The notes under the pieces: model-generated
What the model was told of the DNA's origin: nothing
Database searches by the model: none
Seen by the model: only the letters and a program-made list of their open reading frames with translations
Translations under genes and position numbers: made by a program
Origin: JAGORM01 sp050255815
Lineage (GTDB): Bacteria > Patescibacteriota > Microgenomatia > Levybacterales > GWA1-39-11
Reading direction: 5' to 3'
Length of the DNA: 10,058 bases
Assembly (NCBI GenBank): GCA_050255815.1
Contig: JBLMVJ010000045.1
Span: forward strand, 1-10,058
Shown here: positions 1-6,461 of the stretch, one piece after another
Layout of the letters: each line of letters begins with the position of its first letter
How positions within the stretch are numbered: the first letter of the stretch is position 1

Positions 1-1
1 C

Positions 2-775
2 TTTGTTCATTTTCAGCGTCCATTGGAGCACGTGAAGCCCTCAGTCTTTACCCGCCTCAAAATAAAAAGGGTGTCCTCATTCTTTTGTAATTCTGCCTTT
101 ACGAAACATTTTATTGATAAAACATTTGGCATATATTCCCAGATTCTCTATCCTCCTGTAGAACTTTTTCCAAAAAAGATACCAAAACAGAACATTATTT
201 TGCATGTGGGCAGGTTTAGGGTGGTAGAAAGGACCGTTGGGATGAGAGATTTTAAAAAACAGTATCTGATGCTGGATGTTTTTAAAGAAATGGTTGATGA
301 GGGATTAACGGGTTGGAAATTTGTTATGGCGGTGAGTGTCCAGGATAAAGACAGAGATGCATTTGCAGAACTGAAAAACGGCGCAAAAGGATACCCGGTA
401 GAATTTGAAGTAAATAAGACAAACAGTCAGCTCTGGGAATTTTATGCAAAAGCAAAAATATACTGGCATGCTTCCGGATACGGGGAAGATTTAGAGAAAA
501 ATCCGGAGTATGCAGAGCATTTTGGGATTTCTACCGTAGAGGCTATGGGCGCGGGAGCGGTACCGGTGGTAATTAATGCCGGGGGACAAAAAGAAATAGT
601 GACTGACGGAAAAAACGGATTGTTGTGGGATAGCCTTGAAGAATTGAAGAAAAGGACCTTGGAACTCATTGGGTCAGAAGCCCAGCTGGAAAAGCTATCA
701 CAACAAGCAAAAAAGCGCGCAGAGGATTTTAGCAAAGAGGCTTTTGAGAAAAAAATCAAAGGACTTATTTCATGA
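2..775 (+). CDS. GT4-family glycosyltransferase, 5' end missing
   Basis: This is the C-terminal part of a GT-B fold glycosyltransferase of family GT4 (group 1), which transfers a sugar from a nucleotide-sugar donor to a glycan or lipid acceptor at the cytoplasmic face of the membrane. The reading frame is open to the left edge, so the gene begins upstream. The in-frame TTG at 23 is not a convincing start because coding sequence (F-V-H-F-Q-R-P) precedes it. Counting from that TTG, the linker motif N-S-A-F-T-K-H-F is at residues 23-30, followed by Y-P-P-V. The donor-domain opening H-V-G-R-F is at 61-65. The signature E-H-F-G-I-S-T-V-E (EX7E, Glu165 and Glu173) is followed by A-M-G-A-G-A-V-P-V-V and G-G-Q-K-E-I-V. 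Together with W-H-A-S-G-Y-G-E-D this resembles the ALG11-like branch of GT4. Its TGA stop overlaps the next start (ATGA), suggesting translational coupling. Sugar and acceptor are unknown; the family call is secure. Confidence 0.9.
   Translation, partial: FVHFQRPLEHVKPSVFTRLKIKRVSSFFCNSAFTKHFIDKTFGIYSQILYPPVELFPKKIPKQNIILHVGRFRVVERTVGMRDFKKQYLMLDVFKEMVDEGLTGWKFVMAVSVQDKDRDAFAELKNGAKGYPVEFEVNKTNSQLWEFYAKAKIYWHASGYGEDLEKNPEYAEHFGISTVEAMGAGAVPVVINAGGQKEIVTDGKNGLLWDSLEELKKRTLELIGSEAQLEKLSQQAKKRAEDFSKEAFEKKIKGLIS
758..763 (+). promoter_or_regulatory. Shine-Dalgarno site for the YfhO-like gene
   Basis: AAAGGA lies 8 bases before the ATG at 772, inside the end of the upstream GT4 gene. It supports that start and the coupled reading through the ATGA overlap. 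It is the clearest ribosome binding site in the window; the other starts have weak or no recognisable sites. Confidence 0.6.
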
Positions 776-3027
776 AAAAATATTTTAAGTTTTTTCCCTT
801 TGTCGTTATCATTTTAGCTGCCTGCGTTTTTTTCTACCCGTTTTTATTAAAAGCAAAACTTCCGATTCCCTCAGATACTATAGTTGGCCTCTATTATCCG
901 TTCAGGGATGTATATAGCGAAACTAACCCTAACGGACTCCCTTATAAAAATTTTCTTATTACTGATCCGGTGAGGCAGCAATATCCCTGGAAACAACTTG
1001 CTGTTTCGAATGTGAGTAAATACCAATTACCTGTTTGGAATCCATATGAAATGGCAGGGGTTCCCTTAGCGGGTAATTTCCAGTCAAGCCCGTTCTATCC
1101 CCTGAATATTCTTTTATTCCCGGGGCCATTTCCTATCATGTGGTCTGTGTTTATTTTTATCCAGCCAATTCTTGCAGGGTTTTTCCTATATCTTTACCTG
1201 AGGAATCTCAGGCTGGACCTGCGTGCTGCACTTTTGGGAAGTATCACCTGGATGTTTTGCGGGTTTAATGTTGCCTGGCTGGAGTGGGGAAACGTGGGTC
1301 ATACTTCCCTATGGCTTCCTTTAGTATTGTTGAGCGTTGATAAAATTCTTCAGCCTAATAGTAAAGGAAATTCAAAATTCAAAAATCAAAAGTTGACTTG
1401 GGCTTTCATATTTATTTCTAGTCTTTCATTTAGTTTGCTCGCTGGACATTTGCAGACATTTTTCTACTTATTAGCTCTATCCCTGGTATATGTCATTGCA
1501 AGAGGAATCCAGATTAAAAAACTTTCAGGCTTTTTTGTATTTACCGGTTTATTCTTTGTTTCTGGAATGTTAACTATTTTTCAGTGGCTGCCAACGTTGC
1601 ATTTTATATTGCTTTCAAACCGCGCATCTGACCAGTCTTATCTGCAGCCGGGCTGGTTTATCCCATACCAGAATCTTATCCAATTTTTAGCACCTGATTT
1701 TTTTGGAAATCCAGCCACATTGAATTATTTTGGCGTTTGGAATTATGCAGAGTTTATAGGCTATGCAGGTATCATTTCTTTTATCCTGGCAATGTACGCA
1801 GTAATTTTTAGGAAAGATAAGAAGACTTACTTTTTCCTGGGGTTAACTGCTGCTTCCTTTATTCTGGCAACGCCTAATACTATTTCCCGTATTCCTTATA
1901 TGCTTAATCTGCCATTTGTTTCAACGGCACAGCCTACCAGGTTGATGTTCCTGATAGATTTTAGCATTGCCGTTCTTGCCGCATTAGGGTTTGACCTTTT
2001 TTTAAAAAAACAAAGACGTATCTGGATACCGGTTCTCTTTACGGGAATAGTGTTTTTAGGCTTATGGGCTTCAATCCTGGGAGTTAAGTGGTTATCCGTA
2101 GAAGATTTTTTAGTGGCAAAAAGTAATATGAAGCTTCCTTCTATTCTGTTGTGCCTGAGTTCAGCTATTTTGCTTGGCTACCATTTTTTACCCGGAAAAC
2201 GGATAAAACAGATGTTAGTAGTTGCTTTATTTGTTATTGTCTTTTTTGACCTGTTTAGGTTTGGATGGAAATTCACCCCATTTACAGACAGGCAGTATCT
2301 ATTCCCCCAAACCTCTGTCATAGACTTTCTTCAAAAGCAAAACGGCTTATTTAGAATTGCTTCTTCAGACTCCAGGATTTTGCCTCCAAACTTCTCCGTA
2401 ATGTATAAGCTCCAATCAATAGAAGGATATGATCCGTTATATCTTACTTCTTATGCACGTCTCATAGCAGCAAGCGAACGTTCTGACCATAGTATAGAAG
2501 CACCATTTGGTTTTAACAGGATTATTACGCCCCATAATTTTAATTCTCCAATAATTGATTTATTAAATGTAAAATATGTCCTGTCCTTGGATAATTTGAG
2601 TAACGCTAAATTTAGGAAAGTGTTTGAAGCCGGCCAGACAAAAGTATATGAAAATAAGAATGTGCTACCCAGGGCATTTTTTGTAAAAGAAGTACTTAGA
2701 AAAGAGAATGAACAAGAGGCAGCAGCGGTGCTTTTTGACCCACAAGTTAACCTGCATGAAACTGCGGTGGTTGAAGGAATGGATAAAGAAAATGTTCAGG
2801 TTAATACGGGAGGAAATGTTGAGGTAAAAAATTATTCGGATTCGGAAATCATCCTTATGGTAAGCGGCCCGGGCGGATTCCTGGTAGTAACGGATGCATA
2901 TTATCCTACCTGGAAGGCGTATGTTGACAATAACCAAACAGATATTTTAAAAACAGATTTGGCATTTCGGGGGGTGTTTGTTCCTGCAGGAGAGCATGTG
3001 ATAAGATTTAAAGCATCGCTTTGGTGA
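772..3027 (+). CDS. YfhO-family multi-spanning membrane protein, probable GT-C glycosyltransferase
   Basis: This 751-residue integral membrane protein matches the YfhO family. In Bacillus subtilis, YfhO works with CsbB and GtcA to add GlcNAc to lipoteichoic acid, using a lipid-linked sugar on the outside of the membrane. The first helix is at about 7-27. A long extracytoplasmic loop follows with S-D at 34-35, D-P-V-R-Q-Q-Y-P-W at 65-73, P-V-W-N-P-Y at 87-92 and G-V-P-L-A-G-N-F-Q, all typical of the family. About a dozen hydrophobic segments run to about residue 497. A soluble C-terminal domain (about 505-751) includes G-F-L-V-V-T-D-A-Y-Y-P-T-W-K-A-Y-V-D at 702-719 and V-P-A-G-E-H-V-I-R-F at 737-746. 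The protein ends soon after that motif (K-A-S-L-W), where many relatives continue into a last helix, so the C terminus may be shortened. The stop is TGA followed directly by in-frame TAA. A Lys/Asn-rich insertion (196-207) sits in one loop. The start is supported by the AAAGGA site and the ATGA overlap. Family assignment is firm; substrate and acceptor are inferred only. Confidence 0.85.
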   Translation: MKKYFKFFPFVVIILAACVFFYPFLLKAKLPIPSDTIVGLYYPFRDVYSETNPNGLPYKNFLITDPVRQQYPWKQLAVSNVSKYQLPVWNPYEMAGVPLAGNFQSSPFYPLNILLFPGPFPIMWSVFIFIQPILAGFFLYLYLRNLRLDLRAALLGSITWMFCGFNVAWLEWGNVGHTSLWLPLVLLSVDKILQPNSKGNSKFKNQKLTWAFIFISSLSFSLLAGHLQTFFYLLALSLVYVIARGIQIKKLSGFFVFTGLFFVSGMLTIFQWLPTLHFILLSNRASDQSYLQPGWFIPYQNLIQFLAPDFFGNPATLNYFGVWNYAEFIGYAGIISFILAMYAVIFRKDKKTYFFLGLTAASFILATPNTISRIPYMLNLPFVSTAQPTRLMFLIDFSIAVLAALGFDLFLKKQRRIWIPVLFTGIVFLGLWASILGVKWLSVEDFLVAKSNMKLPSILLCLSSAILLGYHFLPGKRIKQMLVVALFVIVFFDLFRFGWKFTPFTDRQYLFPQTSVIDFLQKQNGLFRIASSDSRILPPNFSVMYKLQSIEGYDPLYLTSYARLIAASERSDHSIEAPFGFNRIITPHNFNSPIIDLLNVKYVLSLDNLSNAKFRKVFEAGQTKVYENKNVLPRAFFVKEVLRKENEQEAAAVLFDPQVNLHETAVVEGMDKENVQVNTGGNVEVKNYSDSEIILMVSGPGGFLVVTDAYYPTWKAYVDNNQTDILKTDLAFRGVFVPAGEHVIRFKASLW
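1368..1391 (+). repeat. A-rich short-period repeat inside the YfhO-like gene
   Basis: Near-tandem copies of a TTCAAAA-like unit lie in frame. They encode a basic, polar stretch (N-S-K-F-K-N-Q-K, residues 200-207) between two hydrophobic segments, most likely in a cytoplasmic loop. The composition differs from the flanking codons, which suggests a low-complexity insertion tolerated in a loop. Confidence 0.4.
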
Positions 3028-3029
3028 TA

Positions 3030-3067
3030 ATATGTTCAACTCCTAGCGGAGCCTCAACATATATTTT
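3030..3067 (+). terminator. Weak stem-loop with short T run after the YfhO-like gene
   Basis: The inverted repeat ATATGTT (3030-3036) and AACATAT (3056-3062) encloses an inner CTCC/GGAG stem with a TAGC loop (3040-3051). The two stems are separated by an asymmetric internal loop. A TTTT run at 3064-3067 follows. It sits in the 56-base gap between genes on the same strand. The stem is AT-rich and interrupted, so it could be a weak or partial intrinsic terminator, or an mRNA-stabilising hairpin. Confidence 0.3.
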
Positions 3068-3083
3068 GAAATAACAAATATTT

Positions 3084-4010
3084 ATGAAAATAGAAGTGGT
3101 TATTCCAAATTATAACGGGTATGAACTGGTGGAGCAGAATTTACCGGTGGTAATTGATTCTTTGGAAGACTATAAGGAAGCGGCCATTACCATAGTAGAT
3201 GACGGTTCCCAAAAAGAAGAGCAGAGGAAGCTTGAGTTACTGGTTGAGAAGATAAATAAAAAATCACCGGTAAAAGTTAACCTTTTGCTGTATCAGGAAA
3301 ACAAAGGTTTTTCTTCTAATGTAAACCGCGCGGCACTGGCTTCTACCGCGGATATTATAGTCTTGTTAAATACTGACGTTGCTCCCCATAAAGATTTTTT
3401 GCAGTATTTGCTCCCTCATTTTAAAGATAAAGAAATGTTTGGGGTAGGATGTATGGATGAGAGTATAGAAGACAAAACTGTTCTGAGAGGCAGGGGAATA
3501 GGGGAATGGAGAAAAGGATTTTTAGTCCATCATAAAGGTGAAGTGGACAAAACGGATACCTTCTGGGTTTCCGGAGGGAGTAGTGCTTTTAACCGGGAGA
3601 TGTTCCAAAAACTGGGAGGATTGGATACGCTCTATGACCCATTCTATTGGGAGGACATAGACCTTTCATACCGGGCACGTAAAGCAGGCTACAAGGTACT
3701 CTTTGAACCCAAGAGTATAGTGGTTCATATCCATAAGAAGGGATCCATTAAGAAACACTATAGAGATGACGTTATTCAATCATATGCCATGAGGAACCAA
3801 TTTACTTTTGTCTGGAAAAATATTACAGACGGGAATTTAATCTTCTCCCACATATTTTGGTTACCATATTACCTCTTGTCTGCTTTATCCCGATTTGATA
3901 AGATTTTTTTGAAAGGTTTTCTTCTTGCCCTGATGCGCCTTCCCCAAATCCTGAATCATAGGAATAAGCAGAAGACGTATTATAAGAAGACTGATAAAGA
4001 GCTTATATAA
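3084..4010 (+). CDS. GT2-family glycosyltransferase (WcaE/rhamnosyltransferase type)
   Basis: This is a 308-residue GT-A fold inverting glycosyltransferase of family GT2, expected to add one sugar from a nucleotide-sugar donor to a growing surface glycan on the cytoplasmic side. The N terminus reads V-V-I-P-N-Y-N-G. The UDP/dTDP-binding V-D-D-G-S is at 38-42 and the metal-binding N-T-D (DXD-like) at 96-98. The acceptor-site motif S-G-G-S-S-A-F is at 163-169 and the catalytic-base motif W-E-D-I-D-L at 189-194, followed by R-A-R-K-A-G-Y-K-V. These are the hallmarks of rhamnosyltransferase-like GT2 enzymes. The C-terminal 60 residues contain a hydrophobic stretch (about 251-287) followed by a basic tail, consistent with membrane association. 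The ATG start gives a complete N-terminal strand. No good Shine-Dalgarno site precedes it. The neighbouring genes support a role in glycan assembly; the sugar transferred cannot be determined. Confidence 0.87.
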   Translation: MKIEVVIPNYNGYELVEQNLPVVIDSLEDYKEAAITIVDDGSQKEEQRKLELLVEKINKKSPVKVNLLLYQENKGFSSNVNRAALASTADIIVLLNTDVAPHKDFLQYLLPHFKDKEMFGVGCMDESIEDKTVLRGRGIGEWRKGFLVHHKGEVDKTDTFWVSGGSSAFNREMFQKLGGLDTLYDPFYWEDIDLSYRARKAGYKVLFEPKSIVVHIHKKGSIKKHYRDDVIQSYAMRNQFTFVWKNITDGNLIFSHIFWLPYYLLSALSRFDKIFLKGFLLALMRLPQILNHRNKQKTYYKKTDKELI

Positions 4011-4025
4011 AGAGGGTAAAGGTAG

Positions 4026-4080
4026 CCCAGTGAGTACACTGGGTGACAGAATGAATTTATAAATTGTATTCATTCTGTCA
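4026..4080. repeat. Two adjacent perfect hairpins in a 114-base spacer
   Basis: The first hairpin is CCCAGTG (4026-4032), loop AGTA, CACTGGG (4037-4043). The second begins on the very next base: TGACAGAATGAAT (4044-4056), an 11-base loop, ATTCATTCTGTCA (4068-4080), which is a perfect 13-base stem. No T run follows on the + strand, so this is not a standard intrinsic terminator for the upstream GT2 gene. The back-to-back arrangement resembles dispersed palindromic elements (REP-like) or an RNA processing or attenuation structure. No second full copy is seen in the window. Confidence 0.6.
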
Positions 4081-4103
4081 AACACACGTACGCTAGATAT
4101 ATT
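4075..4103 (+). promoter_or_regulatory. Possible sigma70-type promoter before the DPM1-like gene
   Basis: CTGTCA (4/6 match to the -35 consensus) at 4075-4080 is followed after 17 bases by TATATT (5/6 match to the -10) at 4098-4103. Transcription would begin at about 4110, just before the GTG start at 4125. The -35 overlaps the second hairpin's 3' arm. AT-rich DNA yields such matches by chance, so this is tentative. It would make the DPM1-like gene and the GT-C series a separate transcription unit. Confidence 0.25.
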
Positions 4104-4124
4104 TAAAGGTATTTATTAAGAATT

Positions 4125-4838
4125 GTGAAACTAAGTATTATCATTCCTGCATATAATGAAGAAAAAACAATTTCAGAAATCCTGAAAAGGGTGGATGACG
4201 TGGATTTAGGTGAAATAAAAAAAGAGGTTATTGTGGTGGATGATGGGTCAAAAGATAACACCCTGAGACTTGCCCAGGAATTTGCAAAAGGGAAAAGGAC
4301 GGTAAAGGTTATAGCCCATAAAAAAAATAAAGGGAAAGGTTCAGCGGTAGTTACCGGCATGAAAGAAGCGTCCGGAGATATCTTCATTATCCAGGATGCT
4401 GACCTGGAGTATAACCCGCAGGATATTCCTCGCCTTATTACCCCTATAGCAAAAAAGAAGTACCGGGTTGTCTATGGATCCAGGCTGAGGACCAAACCGG
4501 TTCTTTTTGGAAAGAATAGAACTCCTTTGCTTATCCATTTTTTTGGCAATAAATTCTTGAGTTTTGTCACAACTGCATTGTATGGAGCCCGCGTATCAGA
4601 TATGGAAACCTGCTATAAGGCGTTTGAAAAAAATGTCCTGAATGGGGTACGCCTGAAATCACGATCCTTTAATTTTGAACCGGAGATTACCGCAAAGATA
4701 TTAAAAAAACGGATTAAAATTTTTGAGATAGACATAAAGACTAAGCCTCGGGGTTGGGAAGAAGGAAAAAAACTAAATACGGTACGTGACGGATCAATAG
4801 CCCTCTGGACACTTCTGAAATATAGGTTTGTAAATTAA
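4125..4838 (+). CDS. DPM1-like GT2 glycosyltransferase, probable polyprenyl-phosphate sugar synthase
   Basis: This 237-residue soluble GT2 enzyme resembles dolichyl/polyprenyl-phosphate mannose synthase (DPM1). It would move a hexose from a nucleotide sugar to polyprenyl phosphate at the inner face of the membrane. Motifs in order are I-I-I-P-A-Y-N-E-E (5-13), V-V-D-D-G-S (37-42), G-K-G-S-A-V (70-75), the metal site D-A-D at 91-93 with L-E-Y-N-P-Q-D, V-Y-G-S-R (106-110), D-M-E-T-C-Y-K-A-F (149-157), F-N-F-E-P-E-I-T-A-K-I (172-182), and a C-terminal G-K-K-L-N-T-V-R-D-G. It has no transmembrane helix, unlike CsbB/GtrB-type relatives, so it fits the short DPM1 class. The start is GTG at 4125; no ATG gives the conserved first strand, and the only purine-rich site (AAAGGT, 4105-4110) is 14 bases away. 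It stands directly before three GT-C enzymes of the kind that use lipid-phosphate sugars, which supports a donor-supply role. Whether the sugar is mannose is not known. Confidence 0.88.
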   Translation: MKLSIIIPAYNEEKTISEILKRVDDVDLGEIKKEVIVVDDGSKDNTLRLAQEFAKGKRTVKVIAHKKNKGKGSAVVTGMKEASGDIFIIQDADLEYNPQDIPRLITPIAKKKYRVVYGSRLRTKPVLFGKNRTPLLIHFFGNKFLSFVTTALYGARVSDMETCYKAFEKNVLNGVRLKSRSFNFEPEITAKILKKRIKIFEIDIKTKPRGWEEGKKLNTVRDGSIALWTLLKYRFVN

Positions 4839-4862
4839 CCGCGTACTCACTACAATAAAAGA

Positions 4863-6461
4863 GTGAAGAAAAAAATCCTTTCTTATCTGCCGTTTATCCT
4901 GATTGTTGTTCTCGGAATAGCACTACGGACACTTTTTTTGAATATTTCCCCGCCCAGTTTAAATGAGGATGAGGCAGCTCTGGGATACAACGCATTTTCC
5001 ATACTAAGAACAGGTGCAGATGAGCATGGCGTGTTTTTGCCATTATCACTGGAATCTTTTGGAGACTGGAAGCTTCCCGTCTATTCCTATATAGATATCC
5101 CGCCTATTGCTGTTTTTGGCCTCACTGAATTTGCCGTCCGTTTCCCCAGTATCCTTGCCGGAGTTGCCGGTATTATCCTCATATATTTTATTTCCCGGGA
5201 GCTTTTTAAGAAAAAGACCATCTCATTGTTTAGCGCGTTCTTTTTTGCCGTTTCCCCCTGGAGTATTTTTTTCTCCCGGGCCGCGTATGAAGTTAATGTA
5301 GGGATGAGTATTTTTTTAGCAGGATTTTTACTTTACCTTTTGGGTGAGAAAAAAAAGAAAAAATGGTACCTGCTGTCTTCAGGAGTATTATTTGGTGTTA
5401 CCTTATTCACCTATCATTCGTTTATTATTTTTACCCCTTTATTTGTTTTTGCACTGGGTGTTTTTACCTGGAAAAAGCTTAAGAAAAACATTCTCTTTCT
5501 GACTATTCCTCTTGCCCTTTTCATGATAGTAACGGTTTTTACCAGTTTTAGCTCCGGTTCCAAGCTGTCTACTACCACTATCTTTACCAATAAAAACATT
5601 ATTTATAACAGGGTTGAAAACTTTAAGAAAGATACTATTGCCAATCCTCCGGTTCTGGATAAAATTTATACAAAATATGTAGGGGTACCGTACCAATTAT
5701 TGCAAAATTACCTGAGTTCTTTTTCTCCAACATTTTTATTTGATAGAGGCGGGGAGAAGCTTGTCCATAATTTAGACGGTTTTGGGAATATCTATATTTT
5801 TGATGCGCTGCTGCTATTAGTAGGCATTGCCGGAATTTTTTATTTCAGGGAAAAACAATTTCCTGTTTTACTGGTTTGGTTATTTTTAGCGCCAATCCCT
5901 TCCGCTATGACCATAGATGCGCCTAACTCAACCCGCCTGTTTATCCTTATGCCCTTGTTTGTTTTAATTTCAGGATATGGTGCATTTACCCTTCTTCAGA
6001 TATTACGGAAGAACACACTGAGGAAGGCTATTTTAGGCGGTCTGGGTTTGTTGTTTATGCTGAATGTTTTCTTTTTCCTGGATTTATACTTTATTCATTT
6101 TGGGTACCACCGTGCCAGGTTCTGGCATTACGGGTATAAAGAAGCGGTTGCATTGTCAAATACATATCCTGAAGCACAAGTGGTCATGCGGGGTCCTGAA
6201 AATTTCCCCTATATTTACTTCCTATTTTATAACCGGTATGACCCCAAAATATTTCAAAAAGAAGTGAGTTTCTACCCTAAAACCTGGGACGGTTTCAGGT
6301 ATGTAAAAAATTTTGGAAGATATACTTTTACGGATGATATTGATTATGGAAAACAGGTATCAAATGTTTTATACATAGATGATAGGGGGTTTAAAGATCC
6401 TTCTACAACCATTAAACTTCCTAATGGTGATCCTATCCTGCAATGGGAATACAAGAAATAA
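4863..6461 (+). CDS. PMT/ArnT-like GT-C membrane glycosyltransferase, paralog 1
   Basis: This is a 532-residue integral membrane glycosyltransferase of the dolichyl-phosphate-mannose-protein mannosyltransferase (PMT_2/GT39, ArnT-like) type. It would transfer a sugar from a polyprenyl-phosphate donor on the outer face of the membrane. After helix 1 (about 7-26) comes the catalytic acidic pair D36-E37 in N-E-D-E-A-A-L-G-Y-N-A, then G-A-D-E-H-G and F-G-D-W-K-L-P-V-Y (66-74). S-P-W-S-I-F-F-S-R-A-A-Y-E (131-143) and A-P-I-P-S-A-M-T-I-D (343-352) follow. About ten hydrophobic segments lead to an extracytoplasmic tail (about 411-532) beginning W-H-Y-G-Y-K-E-A-V. Compared with the two paralogs downstream it lacks the Trp before D-E, has P-N-S-T-R (354-358) instead of P-H-A-x-R, and G-G (296-297) instead of G-D. 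The start is GTG at 4863, 24 bases after the DPM1-like gene; no ATG is available. Its TAA overlaps the next ATG by one base. Acceptor unknown. Confidence 0.85.
   Translation: MKKKILSYLPFILIVVLGIALRTLFLNISPPSLNEDEAALGYNAFSILRTGADEHGVFLPLSLESFGDWKLPVYSYIDIPPIAVFGLTEFAVRFPSILAGVAGIILIYFISRELFKKKTISLFSAFFFAVSPWSIFFSRAAYEVNVGMSIFLAGFLLYLLGEKKKKKWYLLSSGVLFGVTLFTYHSFIIFTPLFVFALGVFTWKKLKKNILFLTIPLALFMIVTVFTSFSSGSKLSTTTIFTNKNIIYNRVENFKKDTIANPPVLDKIYTKYVGVPYQLLQNYLSSFSPTFLFDRGGEKLVHNLDGFGNIYIFDALLLLVGIAGIFYFREKQFPVLLVWLFLAPIPSAMTIDAPNSTRLFILMPLFVLISGYGAFTLLQILRKNTLRKAILGGLGLLFMLNVFFFLDLYFIHFGYHRARFWHYGYKEAVALSNTYPEAQVVMRGPENFPYIYFLFYNRYDPKIFQKEVSFYPKTWDGFRYVKNFGRYTFTDDIDYGKQVSNVLYIDDRGFKDPSTTIKLPNGDPILQWEYKK

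Noticed and set aside
23..25. TTG as the start of the first gene
   Set aside because: The frame continues to the left edge with plausible GT4 residues before it, so the gene is simply cut by the window.
3025..3030. TGA read as an amino acid (code 25, as in Gracilibacteria)
   Set aside because: TGA ends two genes here at sensible places, one as an ATGA overlap and one followed at once by TAA. All protein motifs read well under the standard bacterial code.
4011..4124. Small RNA or tRNA gene in the 114-base spacer
   Set aside because: The hairpins do not form a cloverleaf and no conserved tRNA arm is visible. There is no evidence beyond the two stems.
6443..6445. ATG 18 bases upstream as the start of GT-C paralog 2
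   Set aside because: It is possible, but the ATG at 6461 gives a one-base stop/start overlap and an N terminus like those of the neighbours. The difference is only six residues.
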